Positions 27,618 to 35,519 of a DNA stretch of 64,000 bases are shown one piece after another. Under the pieces are notes generated by a model. That model did no database searches and was not told where the DNA came from. It worked only from the letters and a program-made list of their open reading frames with translations. The position numbers and the translations under genes are program-made. Position 1 is the first letter of the stretch. Each line of letters begins with the position of its first letter. The stretch is from Pseudovibrio sp. M1P-2-3 (GTDB lineage Bacteria > Pseudomonadota > Alphaproteobacteria > Rhizobiales > Stappiaceae): NCBI RefSeq assembly GCF_031501865.1, contig NZ_JARRCW010000001.1, positions 4,292,001-4,356,000 of the forward strand, read 5' to 3'.

Positions 27618-28649
27618 ATGGCGACTACTCGGAAAAAGAAAGTCAAAAAGATAAATCTTGCGCTTCAAGGCGGCGGGTCTCATGGCGCCTATACATGGGG
27701 TGTTCTGGATTGGTTGTTAGAAAACGAGCAGTTTGAAATAGGTAAAATTTCGGGGACAAGTGCTGGAGCAATGAACGCAGCTGTTCTTGCTGACGGGCTT
27801 GTAGAAGGTGGGCAAGAGGGAGCACGAAAAGCGCTGAGAGACTTCTGGAGAGCCGTAGCTGAAGCTGGTAAAACAAGTCCATTCCAGCGCGGGCCACTTG
27901 ATGTTCTCTTGGGAAACTGGAGTTTGGATAACTCTCCAGTGTATGTTGGGTGGGACCTCACTTCCCGGCTCATATCACCCTATCAATTCAACCCTTTGAA
28001 CATAAACCCGCTAAAATCTATCATAAACGATCACATCAACTTCGACCGCGTCCGCCATTGTGACATTATTGATGTATATGTAGCCGCAACAAACGTTCGT
28101 ACAGGGAAAATTAAAGTCTTCTCTGATACTGAGTTAACAGCAGACGCCTTACTTGCCTCCTGTTGTTTACCCCAAGTCTATCAAGCAGTTGAAATTGATG
28201 GCGAAGCTTATTGGGATGGCGGGTTTATGGGAAACCCTCCTTTGTTCCCTCTTTTTAACGAAGGAGGAAAGACTGATATTCTACTCATCCAGATCAACCC
28301 TGTTATTCGTGAGGAAATTCCACGAACAGCCTCTGAAATATCAGAACGTCTCAACGAAATAACATTCAATTCAACATTACTGCGAGAGCTAAGGGCTATT
28401 GAATTCGTATCCCGATTGATAGATCAGGAAAAGCTTGACCCCAATGAATATACAAAAGTTCACATGCATCGCATAGAGGCGACTAAAGATTTACTGCCCT
28501 TTGGTGCCTCCTCAAAAATCAACCCTCAAGAAGAATTCTTGGAGCTACTTTTCAAGATTGGAAGAAAATGTGCTGAAGCTTGGGCAGAAGTCCACTTCGA
28601 CAGCATTGGTTTCAATAGTACATTAAATCTTAAGCAAGAAGTGAGTTAA
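27618..28649 (+). CDS. Patatin-like phospholipase
   Basis: The 343-residue cytosolic protein has the patatin Ser-Asp dyad: oxyanion loop GGGSHG (18-23), nucleophile S48 in GTSAG (46-50) and the Asp in 'YWDGGFMGNP' (about residue 200). There is no signal peptide; the N-terminus is lysine-rich. The ATG at 27618 has GGAGG five bases upstream; the longer frame from TTG 27606 starts within that site. Patatins act as lipid acyl hydrolases. Linkage to bdhA suggests a role in polyhydroxybutyrate or membrane-lipid turnover, which is inference. Confidence 0.88.
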   Translation: MATTRKKKVKKINLALQGGGSHGAYTWGVLDWLLENEQFEIGKISGTSAGAMNAAVLADGLVEGGQEGARKALRDFWRAVAEAGKTSPFQRGPLDVLLGNWSLDNSPVYVGWDLTSRLISPYQFNPLNINPLKSIINDHINFDRVRHCDIIDVYVAATNVRTGKIKVFSDTELTADALLASCCLPQVYQAVEIDGEAYWDGGFMGNPPLFPLFNEGGKTDILLIQINPVIREEIPRTASEISERLNEITFNSTLLRELRAIEFVSRLIDQEKLDPNEYTKVHMHRIEATKDLLPFGASSKINPQEEFLELLFKIGRKCAEAWAEVHFDSIGFNSTLNLKQEVS

Positions 28650-28705
28650 CGGGCTTGCTTGGCAAAGGTAAGGCATAAATCTATAGCGCTTACATACTTT
28701 CATCT

Positions 28706-29146
28706 CTATTGAGTAATAACAATTCTAGCATTTTGCGGGCCATAGGTTTTAATCAGACTGAACAGTACAGCAGCATTACTAGGATCTAAACGAACACAAC
28801 CATGCGAAGCCGGACGACCAAGGCTTTTAACTGCAGTTGTACCGTGAATTGCGTAGCCCTTATAAAAAAATACAGAGTAAGGCATGGGAGCATTATTGTA
28901 CTGCTCGGAAAAATAAACCTCATGCATGCGAAATGGAGAGAAAGTGCCAGTTGGAGTTCTATATCCCTTACTGGCGGTTGATACCAACCAAAAGTACTGC
29001 GGTACTCCATTCACATAAACTGTCATTGTCTGGTCAGAAATGTCTATTTTTGCAGTTATGTTTTTTGAAAATGCATTATTTACATTGCCGAACTCAACGA
29101 TCGCGATAAAGCATAACACAGCAAACCACAGGTACGACTTCCACAT
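28706..29146 (-). CDS. Small YkuD L,D-transpeptidase
   Basis: The 146-residue secreted protein has an N-terminal hydrophobic signal (about residues 4-18) and a minimal YkuD domain with 'AIHGTTAVKSLGRPASHGCVRL': H101, H115, C117 and R119. It lacks a peptidoglycan-binding domain. The ATG at 29146 with GGAG eight bases upstream is preferred over a TTG at 29164. YkuD enzymes form 3-3 murein cross-links or attach outer-membrane proteins to murein. It converges on the patatin gene. It is one of three YkuD proteins in this window. Confidence 0.88.
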   Translation of the reverse strand: MWKSYLWFAVLCFIAIVEFGNVNNAFSKNITAKIDISDQTMTVYVNGVPQYFWLVSTASKGYRTPTGTFSPFRMHEVYFSEQYNNAPMPYSVFFYKGYAIHGTTAVKSLGRPASHGCVRLDPSNAAVLFSLIKTYGPQNARIVITQ

Positions 29147-29370
29147 TGCCAACTCCAAACTCAACTACTTCTTGTTAGTTCAGCCTAGAGAAAAGTGGTA
29201 GTGTTTCCCGTAGTTATGATGGCACAGCCTATTACTTTAACCAGTTGAATTATAATAATAAATTTTAGTAGTTCTATTATTTACCCTAATCCAATTCTTT
29301 GGAGGCTCCCAGCATTCAATTAAGATATGCAAGGCATACTTGGGCAATCAGCTTCAGGGGTTGTACTCAC

Positions 29371-30225
29371 ATGATCTTTTTACGCAGCTTACTCACTCAA
29401 GATAAACTGATGAGAACTATAGTTGCTCTCCCCGTAATAATTTCGGTTATCTCTTGGAATGAGGCTGAGGCCAACGAAGACTATAAAAAGTCAATTAAGA
29501 CTCTCGAAACTACCGGTTCTTGCCAAGCCTGTAACTTTCTAATGGCTGAAATGAGAGGTATTGATATTAAGGGGGCAAACCTTTCCGGTGCCATACTGAG
29601 AGAAGCAAATCTGAAAAAAGCAAACCTTGTTGGTGCAAACTTTACAGATGCTGACTTGCGAAGAGCGTCTTTCGAAAAGGCCGATTTAGCAACCAGTATT
29701 TTTGACGGAGCACAACTGCGAGGAACAGATTTTGAAAAAGCAACCGTTCCAAAAGGAAAATTCCGTAACGCTGATATTCGCAGCGCTGATTTCCGTTCAA
29801 CTGATATAAAAGAAGCTGATTTTTCTAACTCAGATATTAGGGGAGCAATTTTTAATCGCGCAAACGCCGAGTTAGCTAGTTTTCAAGGGGCGAAACTCTC
29901 TGGCGCAAGCTTTGAACGAGCGAATTTAATTGCAGCAAATTTAAAGTCAGCCCGCCTGAACGAACTTAATATGAACCGAGTTAATGCAACTGAAGCACGC
30001 TTCGATGGTAGTGACCTTCGCAATACGTACTTTACAAGCTCAGACTTGACGAACGCCAGCTTCAAAAACACTCAACTCTCTGGAGTTTTGATCCGGCGCT
30101 CCAGATTGGCCGGGGCGGATTTTACAGGTGCAACTGGGATTGAATCCGTTCAGTTTATCGATTCTTGTCGAGACGAAGCGACGATATTGCCCAGCTCAAT
30201 ACAAATGCAACTCTGTACTGATTGA
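29371..30225 (+). CDS. Secreted pentapeptide-repeat protein
   Basis: The protein is about 284 residues long. After a hydrophobic signal-like segment ('MRTIVALPVIISVISW', ending near AEA) comes 'TTGSCQACNF', then an almost unbroken run of A(D/N)LXX-type pentapeptides from about residue 65 to 260, which should fold as a right-handed quadrilateral beta-helix. It ends with a 'CRDEATILP' cap. The start is uncertain: a strong TTTGGAGG site at 29298-29305 has no usable start codon just after it. ATG 29371 (weak AGGGG) or ATG 29410 are the candidates. The function is unknown; its export argues against a gyrase-mimic role. Confidence 0.75.
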   Translation: MIFLRSLLTQDKLMRTIVALPVIISVISWNEAEANEDYKKSIKTLETTGSCQACNFLMAEMRGIDIKGANLSGAILREANLKKANLVGANFTDADLRRASFEKADLATSIFDGAQLRGTDFEKATVPKGKFRNADIRSADFRSTDIKEADFSNSDIRGAIFNRANAELASFQGAKLSGASFERANLIAANLKSARLNELNMNRVNATEARFDGSDLRNTYFTSSDLTNASFKNTQLSGVLIRRSRLAGADFTGATGIESVQFIDSCRDEATILPSSIQMQLCTD

Positions 30226-30261
30226 TATTTGAAAGATATATGGCGAAACCCATTACCGTTC

Positions 30262-31056
30262 TCAGTCAAACAGATTGAAATCAAATCTGTAAGTCGCTCC
30301 CAATGCTACGGTGAACATGTTATCGGTTTCAGTCACAGGACTGTCAGAAGCATCCCCAATTAAACGATCCCAGCCTCCTTGAAGATGTAATGTAATATCC
30401 TCCATAACAGAGTAACTGACCCGCCCAACAAGCCCTACACTTTTAAACCCTCCATCTGCACTATACGGCCCATAAGCTGCGCTAGACGACAGGCCAAAAT
30501 ACGTTTCCATATAGTCGCTATCGGCGAAATCAGCCCGCGGACCAAGGCTGAAGGTCCATTGCTCCAAGGGACTATAAATAAAATCCAAACCAGCTCGTCC
30601 AACGACCCCGGTATTGCCATTAAATCCGTGACGAACTTCTATAAATCCTCGAAACCAATCGTGGCGGTAACCGCCTCCAATACCAATTTCTCCAGCCCAG
30701 TCAATCTTCCGCGTCCCCCTTAGCTTTTCACCATCACTAGGTTTACGCTCTGAAACATATCCAAAAGACGGATAGACAAAGACGCCTCCTTGAACACCAT
30801 CTTTAACTTGTCCAAGGGCAGGCAAATAAAACCGGCTAAATGCAATGAGAGGCAGGGGGTAGATATTGTATTTGTCTGAACCGTCGTATTTGTTTGATAC
30901 AACCCCTGCTAAGCCAATATCGACCACGTATTGCTTTTGCATCTCTTCGGGTGTCATCGAACCAAGTAGAATTTCATCTTTCGCGAAAGCTTGCGACACA
31001 CCGATACTAATGCATAAGACAGCAAGTCGGCTAGCAGCTACATTAGAAAGCCCCAT
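30262..31056 (-). CDS. MipA/OmpV family outer-membrane protein
   Basis: The 264-residue protein has a signal peptide (about residues 1-25, ending SQAFA) and a beta-barrel-like mature part. Features are 'VVDIGLAGVVSNKYDGSDKY', 'YPLPLIAFSR', alternating aromatic strands and a C-terminal 'VALGATYRFDFNLFD'; the last residues are aromatic-rich, as in outer-membrane porins. This is the MipA/OmpV (MltA-interacting) family. The ATG at 31056 is used; an in-frame TTG two codons upstream at 31062 sits nearer to the GGAAG site. It is monocistronic. Confidence 0.8.
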   Translation of the reverse strand: MGLSNVAASRLAVLCISIGVSQAFAKDEILLGSMTPEEMQKQYVVDIGLAGVVSNKYDGSDKYNIYPLPLIAFSRFYLPALGQVKDGVQGGVFVYPSFGYVSERKPSDGEKLRGTRKIDWAGEIGIGGGYRHDWFRGFIEVRHGFNGNTGVVGRAGLDFIYSPLEQWTFSLGPRADFADSDYMETYFGLSSSAAYGPYSADGGFKSVGLVGRVSYSVMEDITLHLQGGWDRLIGDASDSPVTETDNMFTVALGATYRFDFNLFD

Positions 31057-31538
31057 TTTCAACAGTCACTTCCAATAGTTCGAGAGATACACCTGCAGAG
31101 AACGTCCACTCCCAACAGCGGAGAACTTAGTTACGCAACCAGCCCCCAAAGGCATAAAATCCTTAATGTCTTCGTCATGCTACGCACTTACATCACCTAA
31201 TGTCCAGCTAGGACAACATGGAGAGCAAAAACACCTGTAATACGCCTTAGGTGCTTCTGTAACCAGGCAGGTTACCAATCATTTCTAATATTCATAATGT
31301 CGAAACAGTTGGCAATTTCCAAAGTTACGTAAAAGTAATCTAATATTACTTACTTAGAGCCTGTGAAAAACTGAATACTGCACTAGAAAAAACTATTTCA
31401 CTCACAAATATCGCAATGTTTCTGCTATATACCGCACCTTTCTAGCTGGATTTCGAAGCAAAGCACAGCTGACCGCTAGAATCCATGGCAAACAGGGTCT
31501 AGGCTGAACGACCTAACGACCCGCATTCGGATTGAAAT
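31057..31538. other. Intergenic region mipA-like / sdaA (482 bp)
   Basis: This gap lies between divergent genes. It holds a short palindrome GTAACC-AGGCA-GGTTAC (31259-31275) and AT-rich DNA at 31310-31400 that could contain promoters. I looked for a glycine-riboswitch core ahead of sdaA and did not find one. No coding potential is seen. Confidence 0.5.
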
Positions 31539-32954
31539 ATGTTTCTGAGTATCTTTGAAATATTCAAAATTGGAATTGGACCTTCCTCCTCTCATACCAT
31601 GGGCCCAATGACAGCAGCACAACGCTTCCTCGATACTTTGAGAAATGGCCGCAGCCAATGGCCTGGCTCCGGAGCTCCTGCTTCTATCAAGGTAATTCTT
31701 TACGGTTCACTTGCTTGGACAGGCAAAGGCCATGCGACAGATCGGGCGGTCGTATTAGGTCTAGCTGGCTTTTCTCCAGAAACAATTGATCCTGCCGAAG
31801 TTGAGATACTTGAGAAACAGATTAACCGAACCAAAACACTAGAGCTTAATGGCCTACCACCGCTGAAGTTCAACCCGGAACAAGACGTAATATTTGAGTT
31901 CAATGAAGAGCTCCCCGGGCATGCCAACGGTATGGTTATTGAAGCATTCGATGCTGCCGAAAAGCTTCACTTTCAAGAAACATATTATTCCATTGGCGGC
32001 GGCTTCGTTGTAACTGCTCTCGAACTGGAGCGGCTTAAAAAGAACCCAGAATCTGAAACAGACGGCCCCCCAATATCCGGACCGAAACCCTATCCCTTTT
32101 CCTCTGCACAACAAATGCTGGAGATGGGAAAAGCATCCAAGAAAACCATCGCAGAAATGAAGAGAGCCAATGAGCTCACAGCCATAACTTCAAAAGAGTT
32201 TGATGCTAATGTCTGGCAGATCTGGACAGTCATGGATAACTGTATCCAACGCGGCCTCAACAGTGAGGGCATTTTACCCGGTGGGCTCAACGTCAAAAGG
32301 CGAGCTGCACAAATCAAAAAACAGCTTGATGACGAGCACGGTAACAATATGAAAATGCCGCATACAGTGAACGACTGGGTTTCCGTATATGCCATGGCTG
32401 TGAATGAAGAAAACGCCGCTGGTGGACAAGTGGTAACAGCTCCGACAAATGGGGCTGCAGGAGTAATCCCCGCCACAATCAAATACTATCGCACACACTG
32501 CCCTGGTAGTAGTGATGAGGGAATCCGCACATTTCTACTCACGGCTTCAGCTGTCGGCGGTATTATCAAACACAATGCTTCTATTTCTGGTGCTGAAGTT
32601 GGATGCCAAGGAGAGGTTGGTTCCGCCGCCGCGATGGCAGCAGCGGGGTTATGTGCAGCCTTGGGAGGGAGCAATGAGCAAATTGAAAATGCCGCAGAAA
32701 TTGCCCTTGAACACCACCTAGGTCTTACCTGTGATCCCGCTAAAGGGTTGGTGCAAGTTCCATGTATTGAGCGCAATGGCTTAGGTGCCATTAAAGCCGT
32801 TTCCGCAGCCTCACTAGCTTTAAGAGGCGACGGAGACCATTTCATGCCATTGGACAACTGCATAAAAGCAATGAGGCAAACCGGCGAGGAAATGAATACG
32901 AAATACAAGGAGACAAGTTTGGGTGGACTAGCTGTGAACCTTCCGGAATGCTGA
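31539..32954 (+). CDS. sdaA: L-serine ammonia-lyase (single-chain, Fe-S type)
   Basis: The enzyme deaminates L-serine to pyruvate and ammonia. The 471-residue product is the fused form with the beta domain (about 1-160, starting 'MFLSIFEIFKIGIGPSSSHT') and the alpha domain with 'GGQVVTAPTNGAAGVIP'. The 4Fe-4S ligands are C356 ('GCQGEVG'), C398 and C409 ('LTCDPAKGLVQVPC'). The start at 31539 gives the family N-terminus; the Shine-Dalgarno is weak (GGAT). An IS110-family element begins about 30 bases after its stop, so its native 3' end and terminator may be disrupted. Confidence 0.94.
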   Translation: MFLSIFEIFKIGIGPSSSHTMGPMTAAQRFLDTLRNGRSQWPGSGAPASIKVILYGSLAWTGKGHATDRAVVLGLAGFSPETIDPAEVEILEKQINRTKTLELNGLPPLKFNPEQDVIFEFNEELPGHANGMVIEAFDAAEKLHFQETYYSIGGGFVVTALELERLKKNPESETDGPPISGPKPYPFSSAQQMLEMGKASKKTIAEMKRANELTAITSKEFDANVWQIWTVMDNCIQRGLNSEGILPGGLNVKRRAAQIKKQLDDEHGNNMKMPHTVNDWVSVYAMAVNEENAAGGQVVTAPTNGAAGVIPATIKYYRTHCPGSSDEGIRTFLLTASAVGGIIKHNASISGAEVGCQGEVGSAAAMAAAGLCAALGGSNEQIENAAEIALEHHLGLTCDPAKGLVQVPCIERNGLGAIKAVSAASLALRGDGDHFMPLDNCIKAMRQTGEEMNTKYKETSLGGLAVNLPEC

Positions 32955-33003
32955 TTGGCAAAGCCTGCCCTCACTTTTGCTTGTTTTAGAGTATCCGTCT
33001 TGG

Positions 33004-33939
33004 TCAAGCCGTTTTTGGTTGCCATTGCCGGTCCGCTTTTATGAGAGCGTTTGCCAGTTCGATTAGCTTACGCATGAGAGCTATTATGGCGATTTTGGGA
33101 GGCTTACCAGCCGCTCGCATCTGGTTGTATTTGGCTTTCAGGTCTGGATTATAACGGCTGGCAACAACGGCAGGCATGTAGAGTGCATCGCGTACCGGCT
33201 TGCGCCCTGCTTGAATAAAAGCAGCGCCCCGCCAGCGTCCTGACTGGCGGGTCATGGGGGCCAGCCCCGCCAGAGCAGCGGCCTGTTTACGGGATAATTG
33301 TCCAAGCTCTGGCATTTCAATCACCAGCGCCGCGACGGCGACCTGTCCCAGCCCGGGAATAGAGTGTAAAATCTTTGCTGCCCGCGCCCTTTGAGGGCTC
33401 TGCTCAATTTGCTTTTGAGTTTCGGCGTTAAGGGCCTCCAATTGCTTTCGCACGAGTTTCAGGCGTTGCTGTGTCTGTTTGCGAACCAGGTTCACCCGTT
33501 GTGTTTTCAACCGGTTCTCCAGTTGCGTGGCTTCTTTTACAAGAGCTTGACGTGCAACGCGTATCTCTTTGAGATGACATAGGCTTGCATCGACTGGCTT
33601 GTCTGGTTCCAACTGGAAATCCTGCCCCATTTGGGCCAGCAGGCGCGCATCAATCCGGTCCGTCTTCGCCCTCTTGCCTTTGGCCTGTGCAAACCGGCGT
33701 GCTTGCCATGGGTTAACTTTGCTCAGAGGATAGGAACCCGACAATGCCAACTCAAAAGCGCCGTGATAAGAACCTGTGGGTTCAAAAATAATTCGAGCGA
33801 CAGGCAGGCCTTTCAGCCAGCTTTTTAACTGTCTGTACCCTGCAGCTGTATTGGTAAACTGCTTGCTCTGCTCATCCGGCAGGCAGTACACATCAAGATG
33901 GTCTTTCGAAATATCGACACCAATGGTAACCTCAGACAT
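33004..33939 (-). CDS. IS110-family transposase (DEDD)
   Basis: The 311-residue protein has the N-terminal RuvC-like DEDD domain with all four acidic residues in place (D9 in 'IGVDISKDHLDVY', E53 in 'FEPTGSYHG', D94 and D97 in 'KTDRIDARLLAQ'). A coiled-coil linker (about 120-185) precedes the C-terminal Transposase_20 domain, 'LHSIPGLGQVAVAALV' to 'RQSGRWRGAAF', whose serine is the expected second catalytic residue. The gene is intact and probably functional. Family members act with a bridge RNA encoded in their non-coding end. It is at the short end of the family length range. Confidence 0.93.
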   Translation of the reverse strand: MSEVTIGVDISKDHLDVYCLPDEQSKQFTNTAAGYRQLKSWLKGLPVARIIFEPTGSYHGAFELALSGSYPLSKVNPWQARRFAQAKGKRAKTDRIDARLLAQMGQDFQLEPDKPVDASLCHLKEIRVARQALVKEATQLENRLKTQRVNLVRKQTQQRLKLVRKQLEALNAETQKQIEQSPQRARAAKILHSIPGLGQVAVAALVIEMPELGQLSRKQAAALAGLAPMTRQSGRWRGAAFIQAGRKPVRDALYMPAVVASRYNPDLKAKYNQMRAAGKPPKIAIIALMRKLIELANALIKADRQWQPKTA

Positions 33940-34023
33940 CTTCGCAAGTATCCTATGCTTGTCGTGCAGAGCTTTGGGCTGCTGCGTATCCGTTCAGGCC
34001 TGTTGCGAAGACGGTGGCCGATC
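33940..34023 (-). ncRNA. Candidate structured leader (bridge-RNA region) of the IS110 element
   Basis: Between the transposase start and the right inverted repeat, CTTCGCAA (33940-33947) and TTGCGAAG (34003-34010) are perfectly complementary and would close a hairpin of about 71 bases. GTATCC also occurs twice inside (33948 and 33986 regions). IS110-group elements encode their bridge RNA in this 5' non-coding end, but 84 bases is short for one. The RNA, if real, may extend past 34035. Confidence 0.35.
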
Positions 34024-34153
34024 ATACTCTAAAACGGTCCCTTGTGACCTAGCGCGTCCCGATCCGACCACCGCCACTGCCCTCCCGACTCAATACGGTG
34101 GCCATTGGCCTATATTCGCAGAAGACACTAAAAAGCATAAGACAAGCGCGTTC

Positions 34154-34177
34154 CGTTTGATTGGGTTCAATCAAACG
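34154..34177. repeat. 10-bp palindrome
   Basis: CGTTTGATTG (34154-34163) and CAATCAAACG (34168-34177) are perfectly complementary with a 4-base loop. There is no T-run on either side, so a terminator role is unlikely. Confidence 0.7.
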
Positions 34178-34312
34178 ACAAGAATTCGCTCAATATAAAT
34201 AAGTTAGAGTGCACAGCGTGAATGCAAATGAACGCGATATGCTCTAAGGGGGCAGACAACAAAAACAGGCAACTAACGCGCTTCCCTTTTAGGGAAAACA
34301 GTGTTTCGTGAA

Positions 34313-34341
34313 GCTCCTCCCCTCACACTGAAGGGAGGAGC
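34313..34341. repeat. CU-rich hairpin
   Basis: GCTCCTCCC (34313-34321) pairs with GGGAGGAGC (34333-34341) across an 11-base loop. The arms contain CCTCC, complementary to Shine-Dalgarno sequences, as in some rhizobial small RNAs. No T-run follows. Confidence 0.5.
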
Positions 34342-34587
34342 AAACGCACTTCATAAAATCAGAACACTTCCTAGCGAAAGCTGAACATATCATAAACAGT
34401 CTGAATAGATATAATTCGCGAAACCAGTATGCGATTTCAAAAGTATGTAGCATAAGTGAGGAGTTACTTCTCTCAGAATGTGCGCTCTTACCTTCGAGAA
34501 GAATTTTGTCAGTCAGTAAAAGCGTGAAACGAAGAAGATATCCATTAATGATATTGCCAAGTTTTGGATGAAGTCCCTTTGAGACAA

Positions 34588-34624
34588 TAAACGTACACAC
34601 TGCTATACATGGTGTGTACGTTTA
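34588..34624. promoter_or_regulatory. 13-bp operator-like palindrome
   Basis: TAAACGTACACAC (34588-34600) and GTGTGTACGTTTA (34612-34624) are perfect inverted repeats with an 11-base spacer. The CGTTTACA edge recurs in inverse orientation as TGTAAACG at 34686-34693. The pattern suggests a binding site for a LacI- or TetR-type repressor, but no regulator gene is adjacent. Confidence 0.5.
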
Positions 34625-34751
34625 CATATCTGATTTAACCCTTGGCTTACATATTCACTCATACGTAAATAAGCATGAACTTTACTGTAAACGGTAACCG
34701 CAGGCCTCTTTATATCACAAGGTCTATTCAGCAAATCTCTATAAGAGATGA

Positions 34752-35519
34752 TTAGCTATCTGAGTTCTCAGAAGGCTCAAGAGCTGGAGCGACATCAATG
34801 GTTGGTAGCTCGGTGTCAGTAGAGCGCGATGCCCGCGGTGTCCTTGAGCGCGTTGTGCGAACGCCCCTAGGAGTTCTTGCGCGTGGAGTACGGCGCGGTG
34901 CACGTTCGGGCTTGTCTTCACCTTCTGGTGCTATTTCATCTTCTGAAACTACTGGAGGCGTCCTTCGGACACCACGTCCTCTTGTACCGCGAACGCGGCG
35001 GCGCTGGGTTTCTTCCTCGGTATCGGATGAACTTTCCGCAGCTGCCTCTGTTTCGCTCCCCTCAGTACTGGAAGAAGCGCCTTCTACCGGCTTTTCATCT
35101 TTTACAAGTCCTGGAGCCTGATCAATGAAGGGCTGTGGAGTATCAAGACCAATAACCACCTGCTCTGCCGCACCTGCCGCATCCAGACTAACAACGTTCT
35201 CAGAAGATTCTGAGTTATTCGCCTCGTTTTCATGACGATTGCCATGTGAGGACGATTGATGCAGTTCTTTTTGTTGTGGCTGGGCAGCTGCAATAATCCG
35301 GAGGTAGTGCTCTGCATGCTGGTTATAGTTTTCGGAGATTACCCGATCACCAGAAACCTGCGCATCGCGCGCTAGCTGCTGATACTTGTCAGCGATATGC
35401 TGGGCTGTACCACGGATTTTGACATCTGGTCCGTTAGACTCATACGTCCTTGTAAGCGGGTTGGGTCCTTTGCGGCTCCGACTGCGCATACGTTTGTTAT
35501 TTTGATTATTTGGTCTCAT
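34752..35519 (-). CDS. DUF4167 domain protein
   Basis: The 255-residue protein has the conserved N-terminal DUF4167 domain: 'MRPNNQNNKRMRSRSRKGPN', 'YESNGPDVKIRGTAQHIADKYQQLARDAQ' and 'NYNQHAEHYLRII', ending near residue 80. The rest is low-complexity, first Glu/Ser-rich and then Arg/Thr/Pro-rich with repeated RTPR/RTPRGxR units (about 185-235). The ATG at 35519 is used; the frame runs on to a TTG at 35537 that overlaps the GGAAG site. The basic tail and family suggest an RNA- or DNA-binding role, which is inference. It lies downstream of prmC, in the usual Rhizobiales order. Confidence 0.85.
   Translation of the reverse strand: MRPNNQNNKRMRSRSRKGPNPLTRTYESNGPDVKIRGTAQHIADKYQQLARDAQVSGDRVISENYNQHAEHYLRIIAAAQPQQKELHQSSSHGNRHENEANNSESSENVVSLDAAGAAEQVVIGLDTPQPFIDQAPGLVKDEKPVEGASSSTEGSETEAAAESSSDTEEETQRRRVRGTRGRGVRRTPPVVSEDEIAPEGEDKPERAPRRTPRARTPRGVRTTRSRTPRASRSTDTELPTIDVAPALEPSENSDS

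Larger units (their letters stand above)
32983..34035 (-). mobile_element. IS110-family insertion sequence
   Basis: The element carries one DEDD transposase gene on the minus strand. A perfect 12-bp inverted repeat flanks it: GTTTTAGAGTAT (32983-32994) and ATACTCTAAAAC (34024-34035). These could be sub-terminal inverted repeats, as in the IS1111 subgroup, or two halves of a palindromic target split by insertion. The spacing is 9 bases from the transposase stop and 84 bases from its start. True ends cannot be fixed from one copy; no direct target duplication is obvious. Confidence 0.72.
34036..34751. other. 716-bp non-coding, palindrome-rich region
   Basis: No credible gene is seen. The minus-strand frame at 34289-34600 starts at a GTG inside a palindrome and resembles nothing known. 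The region holds four perfect inverted repeats, listed separately: 34154-34177, 34313-34341 and 34588-34624, plus the small TTCCC/GGGAA repeat near 34282. The LacI-like half-sites CGTTTACA (34619-34626) and TGTAAACG (34686-34693) are also here. Part of it may be IS110-derived. Confidence 0.6.

Noticed and set aside
31057-31538. Possible glycine or serine riboswitch ahead of sdaA
   Set aside because: The conserved core sequences of the glycine riboswitch were not found, and only small palindromes were seen.
34289-34600. Minus-strand open frame of 103 codons in the palindrome-rich gap
   Set aside because: It begins at a GTG inside a perfect palindrome, has no ribosome site, crosses another hairpin, and the protein is an odd Cys/Phe/Ser mix resembling no family.
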